Counted from the first letter of the stretch, positions 36,331 through 49,375 are shown. The stretch: DNA of 64,000 nucleotides from Numida meleagris (GCF_002078875.1 NC_034410.1:85045947-85109946); one strand, 5' to 3'. Program-made: numbers and translations. Notes: a model not told the origin generated them from the letters alone.

Positions 36331-36394
36331 GGAAAGGGAAAGGGAAAGGGAAAGGGAAAGGGAAAGGGAAAGGGAAAGGGAAAGGGAAAGGGAA
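36331..36394. repeat. (GGGAAA)n hexamer array, left side of gap
   Basis: About ten perfect hexamer units running directly into the run of N. The unit differs from the pentamer on the other side of the gap. Confidence 0.95.
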
Positions 36395-36712
36395 NNNNNN
36401 NNNNNNNNNNNNNNNNNNNNNNNNNNNNNNNNNNNNNNNNNNNNNNNNNNNNNNNNNNNNNNNNNNNNNNNNNNNNNNNNNNNNNNNNNNNNNNNNNNNN
36501 NNNNNNNNNNNNNNNNNNNNNNNNNNNNNNNNNNNNNNNNNNNNNNNNNNNNNNNNNNNNNNNNNNNNNNNNNNNNNNNNNNNNNNNNNNNNNNNNNNNN
36601 NNNNNNNNNNNNNNNNNNNNNNNNNNNNNNNNNNNNNNNNNNNNNNNNNNNNNNNNNNNNNNNNNNNNNNNNNNNNNNNNNNNNNNNNNNNNNNNNNNNN
36701 NNNNNNNNNNNN
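36395..36712. other. Assembly gap (318 N)
   Basis: A run of N inside a purine-rich simple repeat. The true length and content are unknown. Reading frames that cross it are not real. Confidence 0.99.
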
Positions 36713-36809
36713 AAGGAAAGGAAAGGAAAGGAAAGGAAAGGAAAGGAAAGGAAAGGAAAGGAAAGGAAAGGAAAGGAAAGGAAAGGAAAGGAAAGGAAAG
36801 GAAAGGAAA
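36713..36809. repeat. (GGAAA)n pentamer array, right side of gap
   Basis: About 19 pentamer units, ending at a unique TTCATC sequence. The period is 5 here against 6 on the left side. Confidence 0.95.
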
Positions 36810-39800
36810 TTCATCTCAGGATTCCTAATGACATAAAAGCACATATAATCACAAGGCAAAGCAACCTCATCATTACAGAAATGTGAACACATAAAAGTAG
36901 CTTTTGCTTCATGAAGTTGCAGGTAATTCTGGAAACACAAAATAATGAAGATTTAGGTTTTAGTATGTAGATGCAAAATATGATGTTTGGTTGATCTCCT
37001 TCCATGTAGGAAAGAAAACAACAAACAGGAAATGGTAGTAGTAGGATATGAGCTACTTCTGTCAGCTATGTAATGTTTTGCCTTAGAAGCCTATGGGAGA
37101 AACGCCTGATTTCTCAGACATTAAAATGTGCAATTAAAAATTCAGATCTTATATATAACCAGGTGACACTAAACAAATGAGTTGTAGTCACAGTTGTAGC
37201 TGCCTCTAACATGTCAGGGAGGGATGCAATATATTATCACATTTACTGAGTAGGGTCATTGGAGGGGTGATGCTTCCAAATAAGAAATAAAACTTGTTGG
37301 TCCTTACCTTCTTCCTCCACATTTGAGATCTGTCTTTATATTAAGTGCCAGCTGCAAAATTCCGTAGTTACCCCACAACTATGCTCTGCTCTTACTTCCC
37401 ATATTTGTGCCATCCACACAGGGGATAGTTATGGTCAGAATCTCACACTCACTGTAACAGCTGTGCAGACCTGACACTTCTTTTAGCATCTGCAAAAGGC
37501 AGGGCGTAGGGAAGTGAATGGATTGCGTATGCTAGCTAACACTGCTGTTGCCAGCCTCACCCTCTCTAAGAGCAAAGCAGCTGCCTCAGTGCTGAGCTCT
37601 TTGAATCATGATGCCACTCTAAATTCCTGTGGTGGCAGGATGGCTGTTCTTCATCCCCAATACTGAGCTGCAGTTGTAGGCCGTAATTTAGCTCTAAACA
37701 AGTAACCTTCACATTCCTATTCTTCTGCAAACAATCAACAGAAATCTAAACATGTGCATAACAGAATATACTAAGAACAGAGGTCTAAATTTAGAAGTCA
37801 TGCATTTGGGATTTCAAAGCAGCTTCAAGTGCTGTTAGTACTTTTGGCAGCCCAGATTTATGTTAATTACATGAGGGTTGCTGGAGATGTCTCTTAGTGT
37901 CTGGACATTTTTGCATGTACTCTGTCTGTCTTGGTTTCCTGCATGCCACAGTCTTCGGCCGAATGTCAAATTTTAGCTGCAGTGCTGAAATCATAATTCC
38001 ACATGAATTCTAAAGGGCCAGAGAGAATTGCATTTCATAGCTTAGTTTTCTGCAGCAATATGGACTCAGTATTACAAGCCATGTAACATGTGACTACTGC
38101 TGAAGGAAGCAGGCACAGCTGGCAGCTGCGTGGATGAGCAAGCACGTTGAATGAGGACATTTTTCAAGCACTGGTTGGGGAGAGAGAAAAATATGCAAAT
38201 AATTTCTTTGGCAGTGTTTATTTATTTATTTTGGAGCTCACCCCATTGTTTATCATCATGATAGTTTCTGACAGATCATGTGTTGTGGTTACTTTGTTTT
38301 TCAAAACTGAATGTTCTGATATAAGGGCTGCTGCCCACCCCACTTATTAATAGCAAGGGGTTGTAAAGTTCCATAAGTGCACAGTTTATCATATCATATG
38401 TTATGTCTTGTCTAGGAGGAAGGTTTTCATCCCTGAAAAAGCAGACAATAATAGACAATAATATACCATAATTTGTGACAGCTAGAATGTCTTTGCCAGG
38501 AAATGTAATGACCAAGCTGGGCAGATTATTTGGACTGTGTTATCCAAAAGCCACCTGATTATTCAACGTGTATATTGAATGAGAGTTTGTGAATGCCAAT
38601 CCAGTGCAGTTATTTCAATTGTATATTAAATGTGGCACAGGAAAAGTCCATTCTATTTCTCTGCATACCTTCTTCTTGTCCCACGTATTTTACCTCTTTC
38701 AGTCATGTTTTGGATCAAGGACAACTCACTGCACAGTGGTAATAAAACATCTGCTTTGATTAAAATATGAGCTTTGTAATGCTCAAGCCTCTTATCAGAC
38801 CTTACATATATTCATGGAAACTTCTGCTTCCAGGAGAACTGAACAAGAGGAGGTCATATTCCATGGACCATTGTCTTTCTCCCAGTAGCATTTTCTTAAG
38901 ACCTGTAGTGACAATGGAATCAACCCTTGGCTACACAGCAACAGGAGCTTCAAGGCAGAGTGCAGGGTGGCAAAGCGGCACTGCAACATGCAAGTCTAAA
39001 CAGCAAAGACATTAATGTGAGGTTAGTACAGCTTGGTTAATAGGAAGTACAATGGCAAGAAGGAAAACCCTTTTTTTAGCTAAATCTGGCTCAGAGATTC
39101 TCAGTGTTTTGCAGAGGAAACTGAATTTTGCTTCCCATAGAGGCAACGGCAGGGTCAGAACAAGGGTAGGAACTCTTCTGAGTGGGAAGGAAAGAGGGAA
39201 AGGGCATAATTAAATAAAGAGCTGGGGGAAGAGGCTGAGGGATTTGAATATTTTCTTTTTTTGCTCCTGCCCAAATTTGCTTTTTTTGTGGGCAAAATGT
39301 TCCTATGCATGGGGATGCCCTACTTCCACAAGCCTTTGGCACTGTAGGCTCCCCAGGAAAAGGGAAAGAAGACTGTAGGCTCAGAACTATTAACTACCTC
39401 TAGAAGCAGTCTACTTTGCCATGCTTACAGCTGACCATGTTATGCTGGATGGAATTTTTAGCACATAATATATATACAAGGTACTACTTTCTACTGATGG
39501 CATACATTCTGCAAATTTAATTTGGCAAAGCTATCTGGCTTATAATGTTCTGGCTGCAAAAACTGCTGTCTGTGGATGTCTGTGGCAACTGAACGAAGTA
39601 TTCTTTTGACTCCTTAAGTACTACCTGGGGTATTGGAAGCAGATCTGAAAAAAACAATGCTGGTAACCTCAGCAGATGCCTGAAGCATAGTATTCATAAA
39701 TTGATGTTGCCCTTCCACCATTTGAAGTGCATACCTGGAAAAGGGCATATTTTCCAGCAGGGGAACTCCCCTCTGCCCAGCCCTTCAGGTCCCATTTCTC

Positions 39801-42800
39801 CAAGGCAGCTAAAGGAAATCACTTCCGAGGAATAATATGTTAACATCTGTTTTTAACCTGGAACAGATCTAGATCTGCTGGTAGGCATGTTATGAGACTT
39901 GTGTGTGTAAGCAGTTCTCTGGATGTCATTTGCACAAGTAAAGCTGTGGCTTGTTTCTTTGGTTACCAGCCTTTAGTTCTTGGAGTACAACTTGCAATAA
40001 TGAATTTATAGAGGTGACTGAGGGCCTTAAACCCACACTGTTTCATTCATATAGCCCCTTGCACTGAGTTCTCTTGCCATCATGGCGCCAAATTTGAGTT
40101 GTACCCCATCCTTTGTTTTGCTCCTCTTCTGAAAAGGCCTCAATTCACTCCATGCTTGCTTGTACAAAACCTTATTGTCCTATGATTCCACAATATGGTC
40201 TGGAGGCTTGTGATAATGCCAGGTACATTTATTTATATGCAAAACTCTTTTCAAAAAAGAGGATTAAGGGCCAGATCCCTGGCTTCCATTATAAGTGGAA
40301 TCCAGCTGCCATCCAATAATCAACACTGCATATACAATTTTACAAAAAAAATAAAAAAAATATAAAAAAAATCTGGGCATTAACAGTTAAATCTGTCAGC
40401 CTGCTGCACATATTTCTTTATAACTCTGTTCCCCTACACCTGTCTCAGGTTGGTTCCTCCTATCTTCAGACTGTGAAAATATGTACAAAGGTCAAAATAA
40501 CAAATTACTAAGAGATTGTTGGAAATAGATCATTTAAATAGGAAATGGGGTTTTATAATCTATGTTTGCCCTACTCCCTGTAAGGGCAGAAGGGTTTATG
40601 GTTGTAAAAAGCAGGAGTTAGTAGAATCTCACAGGTAGAATGTCTCCAAGCAGGAGATTAATGTGGTGAAAATAAAGCAGTTGCATAAAAATTGATATAC
40701 AGAAATTATATGAGAATTGTATTGCAGCTAAATAAGTTGGGCAGCATTGCCACAGTGTGTTCATTATGTTGAATCTCTCAGCCTTCTTAGGTGGAGGAGA
40801 GGATGCCCATTTAACTCACTTCTCCTTGGCTGTGGTCAGGCCTCACCCAGTTAATGTAACAAATGCTTGAAAAAAGCCACTCATGGCCACTATCTTCTAT
40901 GGGAGGAGGTTAAGGTATTCCCTGCCCAAGTCCTTTTCCTGAACAAACAAGAGAGCAGAGCCCAGGGGGTTCTTTAGTTGGTCCTTTGATTCTTTTTGGC
41001 CTGGAAAAAATATCAGTTTTTCTTGGCTGGCTTCAGATGGATGACATCTTGGGGTGTACTGACACTGCAGTGGAGGACAAAACCAAAAGGCTGGATGCAT
41101 CGCTTGAAATATGCATTGAAGTGAAGAGATTCCACAGCACTATTTTGGCATGAAGGACTTAATGATGAAAAAGACTGGTGGACTACATCTCTCAGATTAG
41201 AGGCTTACAGAGTTGGTATTCCAAGGGAAATGACTGGTATAACTTCTGGAGGAAATTTACAGAAAAAAAAAAAGAATTGCAAAACTTTACAGCAACAGTC
41301 TCTTGCACCTTTTCTCCACTTGCTTCTTCCACTTGTTTGCTATGTCCACTATTCTTTATTATAACAGTGATTGTCACTTCTTTTTATATAGCAACTACAG
41401 CAAAGGTTACTAAGCTTGATTTGGCTTAATGAAGTCCAGTTAGTACCTCAGCCTGTTTAAACAACATACTGAACTCTCTCTGCCCCCCCAAACACCATTT
41501 GTAATTTGTTAGCTGTGATCCTGTGTAGCTTTAGTCAACATGAGGAAGGGCTATCTCAAATATCTTCTTGTAAAAAAAAAATAAACACTGAATAAATTTA
41601 CCCCTAAAAGGAACTTTTATATATTTATTACATGCTCAAATATTTTAAAAGAAAGAATATAATCAAAGAAAAGCCTTTTAATTATATATTCATATATTAA
41701 TCATTTTATCATGCAATAATTCTAATGCTCACAGTAAAATTACTCAGTAAACATTCTTGCAATGCTAATACACAATAGTAAGCCTTCCAATGACCTCTGT
41801 CTAATTTATGAGAATGGAAGAGCTTAGTATGAGTAATATTCTAGGTTCTTAAGGTCTTTTATTAGTATAATCTAATGTTACATACTTCAGCAGCTTTAAT
41901 TTCACTCTAGTGTCTGTGGATGAAGAACAAGCCAAAGAAAATCTGTATGCCACACTCTTGTTGAATAAACTCTACTACTATCATAAAGTAGTAAGGTTTT
42001 TTCTTGGTATAAATATGTTAAAAATTAAACAGAAAAGCAAAGGACAAAGAGACAAAGAAAAGGTGTACAGAAAAAAATAGACAAGTTTGAGCTGCTATTC
42101 AGAACCCTCTGAGTTCAAAAATATTAGTGACTCGATTTTTGAAGATATTTTGGAGATCTAGAATGCATTCAGAGATGTTTTAATCAAATCTTGCCAGCCA
42201 GTTTTTGTGTTCTAATGTCCATCACCAGAAAAATGTATTTTTTTTCTCTTTTATATGATATAGATTAGTACCACCACTGGGGTTGCTAACACAATCTCTT
42301 TGTTTTCCTTACACCTCTTAATGATATTTGACTTCAGTCATGATGTTGTACTGAGAGGAATTCTCTAGTTTTAAGCACTGAGAGAGTTGCCATCAAAGTC
42401 CAACATTTAGATGTCGCAAGTCTCCAGAATTCCTGCTTTGCTGTTGTCCTGACAGATCTTTCAGAAAAACAGAAGCAAAATCAAGGAAAACCTCAAACCT
42501 GTTAATTTCTGTTTAGCCCTTTCAGCTTAACTTGTGCACAAAAACTGAATGCTGAAAGTATGTGGCAGACTCAGTGTCACAATACATTGCCATATGCATC
42601 GTATGCTTTGAGTATGCATTCATTTCTTGTTGAAATTTCCTGGTAATGGCTTCTATCCTGAAGGAGGTTTTTCACAAACTTTAAGGAAAGCAATTCAGAT
42701 TTATGTGTGTTAGAGATCAGAAAAAATTACTTTTCAATCTACCTTTTGTTGACAAACATATATATGAAATGTGTGGGGTTGGAAAATGCCTTTTCATATG

Positions 42801-43410
42801 GAAATAGTTCACTGAAGTGTAATGTAGAGATTTGTTCTAGATAAGTTTTTTTTTTTTTTTTTTTTTTACCAAGCAAGCTAGGAATGCTTAGAAATCTTGT
42901 ACTTACCATGCACGTCCTTTTTTTATTTTTTTTTTATATTTGTTACTTTCATCTTTCAGAGTTCTACAGGCACACATTTGTAGTTAAGTTTATGGCTGGA
43001 GAAAACTGGTAAAGGCTGAGATTCTTCTCAGCATGAATGGGTAACATTGTTCTCATAACATCTCTGGTACTGAATATATAAATGAGATGGTAAATGACCT
43101 GAGTTCAGTTTATTTATTGATTGATCTTACTGAGTTCAAATTTTCTTCAGTGAAACTTCTTATCCTCTTCCATAATATAAAGGATTGCAACATGGAAACA
43201 ATCCTCTTTGGCTACAAAAGCAGTGCAGAGGGTCACATTCATATGATTATATGATGTTTGCTTTTCCCAAGCTGTTCCTTTATCAGGGAAATTTTAGCTA
43301 CTTGTTTCTTTACACCTATATTTGAGCACAACCATTTACATTTTACATTTGATCACATATAAATGGGTTTTCACTCATGCTAGTGCCTATGATTTTACCA
43401 AGTATGTTAT
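36810..43410. other. AT-rich gene desert
   Basis: No gene recognised. Unique AT-rich DNA with an A-rich patch at 40337-40372 and a 22-T run at 42846-42867. Blocks such as 41580-41800 are rich in ATTA cores but not distinctive enough to call. Confidence 0.6.
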
Positions 43411-43680
43411 CACAGAATAATAGAATCATTGAGGTTGGAAAAGACCACTGAGATCATCTAGTCCGACCTCCAAGTCATCCCCACCAGGCCCAGCCCACTA
43501 ACCATGTTTCTCAGTGCCATATTTACATGTTTCTTGAACACTTCCAGTGACGTTGACTCCACCATCTCCCTGGCAGCCTGCTCCAATGCTTCACCACTCT
43601 TTCTGAGAAGAATTTTTTCCAACCTGAACCTTCCCTGGTGTAACTTAAATCTATAACTTCTTGTGTTGTTGGCAAGATAG
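43411..43680 (-). mobile_element. CR1 LINE, 5'-truncated 3' fragment
   Basis: The plus strand starts CACAGAATAATAGAATCATT, the reverse complement of the CR1 3' end. The minus strand encodes a degraded CR1 ORF2 C-terminus ([20 protein letters not shown]). Severely 5'-truncated, as usual for avian CR1. Confidence 0.88.
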
Positions 43681-43989
43681 GACAAGATTTTGCCTTTTTT
43701 GTAGAAGAATACAACCATGATAGGCAAGACCGGTGAGCCATCTAGCCAAATACTCCTTCTTTGACAGCAGTCTTTATCTTCTTGGCAGGGGTGACATGAA
43801 GGCCAGAAGGTTTTTTTCCAGTTAAAATCCTGTCAGAGGTGTTTGTATCCGTGATTTCATCAGATGCCGTGAACAACTGGTATATTGCATTTGAGTTCTC
43901 TCCTGGCTTAGCACAAAAACCTAAAACAACCCTAGTAGCCAAAAATACATGCGTAAGGGAAAGTAGAAGAATCAGATATCAGTATTTTT

Positions 43990-44844
43990 CATAAGAGTAT
44001 TCTCCCAGTCACCAAGAATATATGACATAGGGATTTCCCAAGCCTAAATTCTATCCTGACTGTTACTGATGAATTTTTCTTCCGTGAAATTGTCTGTTTT
44101 TTTTTTTAAATCCAAACACATTTTTAACATCCAGGGTTCGCCGTTTTACATTTCATCAATTGATCTTTCAGTGCCATCCTTACTAATCTTAATACCTTCG
44201 AATCATTGTACCAAACACTGTCTATTAATACCATTTCAGATGATTGATCACCATTTGAGACTTCTCAGCTAATTTCCCTGTATCATGAACACTGACCATT
44301 TATTCTTACCATCTGTTAAAAAATTATTATCCATTTAGAGAGTGACTGAGTTTCTTTAAAAGTAATTGAAAAGGCTCTTTTCTGAACTTCTTTTTGCATG
44401 TTTAAGAAGGCTAGATTAGCTAATCTTTACCCACACTGGTTTGACTTTTTCAAAAAAGTTCTATAGGTTTTTGAGTTGTGACTTCTTTCCACACACAAAA
44501 ATAATTGTTTATTTTGTGTTTATTCATATCACCAATAATGAGATCCATCTTCTTTACATATTGCATTTTCCGTAGCCTTTTTCAATCACTGCATTTATCA
44601 ATAGTAACTATTTTCAGGTCACAGACAGAAAAATTAAGTAAGAAGGGACAACAACTTATCAATAATGCTTCTTAATTCATGATTTTACTGAGAAGTGAGC
44701 AAAAATTTTCTTTTATTTAATGATTATTATTTAGACTTCATAATGATTTTTTTTCATTAGAATTTCAGAATACGTGGTATCTTGTCAGCTATTCTACCAA
44801 AAAACATTTTTTCCTTTTTTTTTTCTTAGTAGGTATTATCATGG
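43990..44844 (-). mobile_element. Ancient CR1-like LINE, part on the left of an LTR insertion
   Basis: Degraded sequence whose phrases, such as 'tttgactttttcaaaaaagttctataggttttt' (44439-44471), resemble the reverse complement of ORF2 of ancient sauropsid CR1 elements. It seems to continue beyond the LTR at 45575. Identification is from memory and needs a repeat search. Confidence 0.4.
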
Positions 44845-45560
44845 TGTGGTCCAATTTATAGGAGGGAGAGGAGGTTCTTTTAATATATGTATACCTGACA
44901 GCAAGATTAAGACACAATGGGTCAAATGTTAGCCCAAATAGTTTATTACAAATCCTAGTTGCTTAGGGAGAAGGGGAAGGGAAGGCGGGCTATAGAAAAG
45001 GGATAGGAAATAAAAGCAAGAAGTCCTTGTAGAAAGCAAGAGAGATATAGTCACCACAGTGGGTCCATTGATCTCAGGAACTCGTCCAATCACTGCAGGG
45101 GATGGGAGAAAGCCAGGAAGCTTCGCAGCAAGCAGGCCCCGGGGGTTCTTTCCTAAGAGGCTTCTTTCTCTTAGGGAATTCCTCCATCAAAGGTTTCTTT
45201 TCTTTGGGAGTTCTTCTCCTCCAAAGGTTTCATTTCTTTGGGAGTTCTTCTCCTCCTGTTCTCTCTGTTAGGTGACACACCTGGCCCAACAGATAAGCCA
45301 GCAGGGAGTGATGCCTTCGTTGCCATGTACAAGCATTACCACCTTTTGCAGTGGTCAGCTCCTTCAAGCCACACCCCTGAAAAAGACTGCTTGTCCCTCT
45401 TCTGCTTATCTTTACAATCATAAGCAGAAGCACCCTGGCACGATGACACCAACCGCTCACCCCCTAGATAGTTTGCAGTTGTCAGTTAGAGTCTTATCAC
45501 CAAAAAGGCCTCATGAAGCAAGCTTTGAGGCAAAAGAAAAAACAGTTCTTGTCTTCCACA
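44845..45560 (-). mobile_element. Solo LTR of an avian endogenous retrovirus
   Basis: About 716 bp with TGTGG/CCACA ends, read on the minus strand from 45560 to 44845. A minus-strand AATAAA lies at 44947-44942, about 100 bp before the 3' end, as in a U3-R-U5 layout. There are no gag, pol or env remnants beside it, so it is a solo LTR. U3 contains a 34-bp tandem duplication at 45189-45256. No clean target-site duplication is visible at the chosen ends, so the boundaries could be off by some bases. It carries no protein gene. Confidence 0.55.
45189..45256. repeat. 34-bp tandem duplication within the LTR
   Basis: Two adjacent 34-bp copies (45189-45222 and 45223-45256) differ at one base. A third, degenerate copy precedes them at about 45158-45188. 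Duplicated U3 units of this kind often act as enhancers in retroviral LTRs. Confidence 0.85.
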
Positions 45561-45574
45561 CAATTATATTATTC

Positions 45575-45935
45575 TTACATCTTTTTTAAACATATGTCAT
45601 GCTGAGTACTTGATTAATCTGTGGTGAGTGTCAGATTAGAAGGTCTATAATTTTTATAATCCTGTTTATTTTTCTAAAATATGGTGACTACAGTAGCTCT
45701 ATTTCATTTTTAGGTAGTTTCCCAAATTCCTAGAGTTACTGAAGAACAGTCTTAGTAGTCTAGAGAGTTTTTTGTTTAGTTCTTTTCATGGCTCGCATAT
45801 TTTCTAGAGTTACTGATTCAAAAATGACTAGCATTAGAAGATGGAGTGTAATATCCAGGTAATAATTTTTCCAGCAGAAAGTGTTTCATCGTCATAGAAT
45901 TCTGTACCTATATAATTTCTTTCTCTTCCAAACAG
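45575..45935 (-). mobile_element. Ancient CR1-like LINE, part on the right of the LTR
   Basis: Phrases such as 'gtgtcagattagaaggtctata' and 'agaaagtgtttcatcgtcata' match, with many changes, the reverse complement of an ancient amniote CR1/L3-type ORF2 as I recall it. Orientation and order agree with the fragment at 43990-44844. Confidence 0.5.
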
Positions 45936-46350
45936 AATTCTTATGTCTTCTCATAATTATTCTTGGCAATTCTACAATTTCCATTTCTCAGAATTCCTTC
46001 TGTTCCAAATATTCTGTCTTGTTGGAGATTGGGTAGCAGCACAATGGGACAGTGCTTTAACTTAAAGGTGCAATGACTGCTATCAGGTTTTTCATTTATG
46101 TCTGGTGATAAAGAAAGGAAAGCTAGCATTTCCATCTCTTAAAATGACTCATGTAAACATGATTTTGGACAATTGTGGAAAAATTACATTAAGAGATCAA
46201 CTATATGAAACCGTTGTTTGTGTTAGAGGAATTCTGCTTCTGAAATTAAGTTAAAGTAACATAGCAAAGAAACATCTTGTCTCTCAGGAAATCCACAGCA
46301 AAAACTAGAGATGGTGCTGTGTCCAGGGCTCGAGTCTGCAAGCAGACAAA

Positions 46351-47303
46351 TCACAGAATCATAGAATCACCAAGGTTGGAAAAGACATACACGATCATCC
46401 AGTCCAACCATCCACCTATCACCAATAGTTCTCACTAAACCACGTCCCTCAACACAACGTCTAAACACTCCTTGAACAGATGTTCAAAGTGTTCAGGGTC
46501 AGAGACTCCACCACCTAACCTTGGCAGCCCATTCCAGTGCCTGACCACTCTTTCAGAAAAGTAGTATTTCCTAATGTTAAGCCTGAATCTCCCCTGGTGC
46601 AACTTGACACCATTCCCTCTAGTCCTATCACTAGTTACACAAGAGAAGAGGCTGACCCCCAGCTCACTACAACCTCCCTTCAGGTAGTTATAGAGAGCAA
46701 TAAAGTCTTCCCTGAGCATCCTCTTCCCCAGACTGAACAATCCCAGCTCTCTCAGATGCTCCTCATAAGGCCTGTGCTCCAGACCCCTCACAGCTTCATT
46801 GGCCTTCTCTGGACGTACTCCAGGGCCTTCATGTCTTTCTTGCAGTGAGAGGCCCCAAATTGAACACAGTACTCAAGATATGGCCTCACCAGTGCTGAGT
46901 ACAGAGGGACAATTACTTCCCTGCTCCTGCTAGCAACACTATTTCTGATAGGAGTCAGGATGCCATTGGCCTTCTTGGCCACCTGGGCACACTGCTGGCT
47001 CATGTTCAGCCAAGCATCGACTAATACCCCCAGGTCTGTTTCCTCTACACAGTCTTCCAGCCAATCTGCCCCAGGGGCGTAGCATTGCCTGGGGTTGTTG
47101 TGGCCAAAGTGCAGGACCCAGCATTTTATCCCATTGGCCTCAGCCCAGAGATCCAGCCTGTGCTGATCCCTCTGTAGGCCCTTGCTACCCCCAGGCGGTT
47201 CAACACTTCCTGCCAGCTTGGTGTCGTCTGCAAACTTACTGAGGGTGCACTCAATGCCCTCATCCTGATCATCAGTAAATATTCCGTGTCTTTGCCCTAG
47301 CAT
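46351..47303 (-). mobile_element. CR1 LINE with reverse-transcriptase C-terminal half, 5'-truncated
   Basis: The 3' end is at 46351 (TCACAGAATCATAGAATCAC on the plus strand). On the minus strand the ORF2 remnant runs from 47303: FADD, the reverse transcriptase catalytic motif, at 47234-47223, then [20 protein letters not shown] and [16 protein letters not shown], then after a frame change near 46790 [21 protein letters not shown] and [20 protein letters not shown]. The element begins just upstream of the FADD motif, so the endonuclease and most of the polymerase are missing. It is the best-preserved CR1 in the window. Confidence 0.92.
46435..47303 (-). pseudogene. CR1 ORF2 (reverse transcriptase) remnant, frameshifted
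   Basis: Two overlapping frames (47303-46788 and 46791-46435) together give the C-terminal half of CR1 ORF2. The frame changes near 46790, where RRPMKL would continue into MRGLEH. The protein lacks the N-terminal endonuclease and cannot be functional. Confidence 0.88.
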
Positions 47304-49159
47304 TCCTGGGAGTGATTCAGGTGCCTAAACACAGATTCTAGAGAATGTATGGGACCTCCACAAAAGGATGGCAGATATAACTTGGAAGCCACAAGAGATC
47401 TACGTGCTTCTGGAGCAGCAGCTGGTGATCAGGCAGGGTGAAAGAAGTCATCTGAAATGGTCTGTGTTCAGACAAATTTGCATTATTGCCCTTCTGACAG
47501 GCTGGGAAGATGACTTAAATTAATGGTATCAGTAGTATTCACTAACAGTGTTTTTCATATCTTTTAATTTTGCACTAGCATCTGAACTCAGAACAGCAGA
47601 CAGAACCTAGAACTAGAAATATAATGTAGTGTATAATACTAAGTATGCAGTGAAATCAAGCCTCAAGCATCTTGAACATGTGAAATGTTTGGATACTTTT
47701 CATCCTAAATGTAATTTATAAAATAAGTTATGAAAATGTTAAAACACATGCTGATCAAAGACTTGCAGAAAAGAACAGTAGAATATCATTCTTCTACTGA
47801 CTCATATTTAGACTGTGATGTGGAGTAAATAATTTCATATAGTTGCAGACCCATTGACGTACCTACAAAATCAAACCAGTTGTGCTTTCCATTTTTACAT
47901 AAGACTTTTTGGTTCTTATGGATGAAAGAAATATGTCCATAGCATGTAGTGTTTTAGGAAAAGATTTTGAGGTAAATAAAACTTGAACAACATGATAGGT
48001 ATCCAATACTAGAGGTACCTCTAGAGGTAAAGAATTTGCAGTCTGTCTGTTAAAAGCTTACTAGCTGCTGTTTTTCTTCAAAACTGACATGGTAAAAGGG
48101 TAAGATGAACACAGCAAAGTTTTTATTAAGTGGGAAAATATTGTATGCAACATGTTTTATTAATTGGCTTTATTCTACCAAATGAAAGCATGAATCATGT
48201 AATGGCACCTGGAGTATTAATGCAGATATTTTAGCAGCTTATCCAAGTGATCCTCTTTCAGCCATGGCTTTCAGCACAGTTGTGCAAATTGCCTAGTACG
48301 AACAAACAAACAAACACCTACAAAAGCAAACAAAAATCATAACCATCAGACAAACAAAACCCAGACAAATGAAGAAAAATAAAGTAAATAAATGAATCTG
48401 AGTCCTTTATTTTTCACTTTATTCAAGAACTGGAGGCTTTAGCAGATCCATCCACAGATCAAGACACAGAATCTGTCATTTCCTCAGAACAATCTGGGGT
48501 GTATATAAAATAAGTTTCTAGTTCAGACAAAAATTCTGTGTGCATAAGTCTACAGCTTTACACTAAAGAAAGCATTTGTGCATTAAATTCAAAGGTATTG
48601 TGTGAATCTTTTTCTCTGTAAGCTTTATTTTTTCTAAGTAAAACTGAGATCACCAGAACAAGAGAGAGACAAGCAATTGTTTTTCTAAGTAATAAGTACT
48701 TCATAAACTTTTAAATATTCAGCTGTTGTACTTTATGCACTTCACTAGTTAACTGAACATTCACTGGTTTCTGTCATAAACTCATATAAGAAAGCCTTGG
48801 ATGTGTAAAAATCAGGAAAAAAATAGCAAAAAAAGAAGCATTTCCTTCAGTTATATTTTCTCATTTAATGAAAACTTGTCGTGGCTTGTTAAAAAAAAAG
48901 CTGCTCAGATTGATGAGAGGAGTAGGGTTAAGAAAGCTTGGATAAGGTTTGAATAGTTCACTCAAAGTCTGAACTCTCATAACCTGTATTTGTGAAAAGC
49001 AAATTCCATCAGGGCAAAAAAAAAAAAAAAAACACACAAAAAACAAAAAAAACAAACCAAGCCAAACCAAAACAAAAACCCAAAGAACAAAACAATCTCA
49101 GTCATCTATTTACTCTATCAGTCTGTCTCTGCAAGTGGCAGAGATGTTTCAGAAGAAGG
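47304..49159. other. AT-rich intergenic sequence
   Basis: No gene recognised. A-rich stretches lie at 48300-48320 (AAC repeats) and 49015-49090 (A-rich with AAAC/CCAAA units). Confidence 0.6.
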
Positions 49160-49375
49160 TACTAACACGTGGAACAATTTCTTTACAGCAAGGGTGATGG
49201 AGCGCTGGAACAGGTTGTCCGGAGAGGTTGTGGAGTCTCTTTCTGTGGAGATATTAAAGACCTGTCTGAGTGCCTACCTCTGTGACCTATTGTAGGGAAC
49301 CTGCTTTAGCAGGGGGGTTGGACTTGATAATCTCTTGAGGTCCCTTCCAACCCCTGTGCTTCTATTATTCTGTGA
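49160..49375 (+). mobile_element. CR1 LINE 3' fragment, plus strand
   Basis: Contains the CR1 phrase 'atggagcgctggaacaggtt' and the 3' UTR phrase 'ggggttggacttgataatct', ending in TTCTATTATTCTGTGA. It is the only CR1 here on the plus strand. The ORF2 end is degraded. Confidence 0.9.

Noticed and set aside
36331..36394. Interstitial telomere repeat
   Set aside because: The unit is GGGAAA, not the vertebrate TTAGGG.
36227..36940. Long frames across the 36.4-kb gap with FPFLSFPF or KERKG repeats
   Set aside because: They are translations of simple repeats and N and have no biological meaning.
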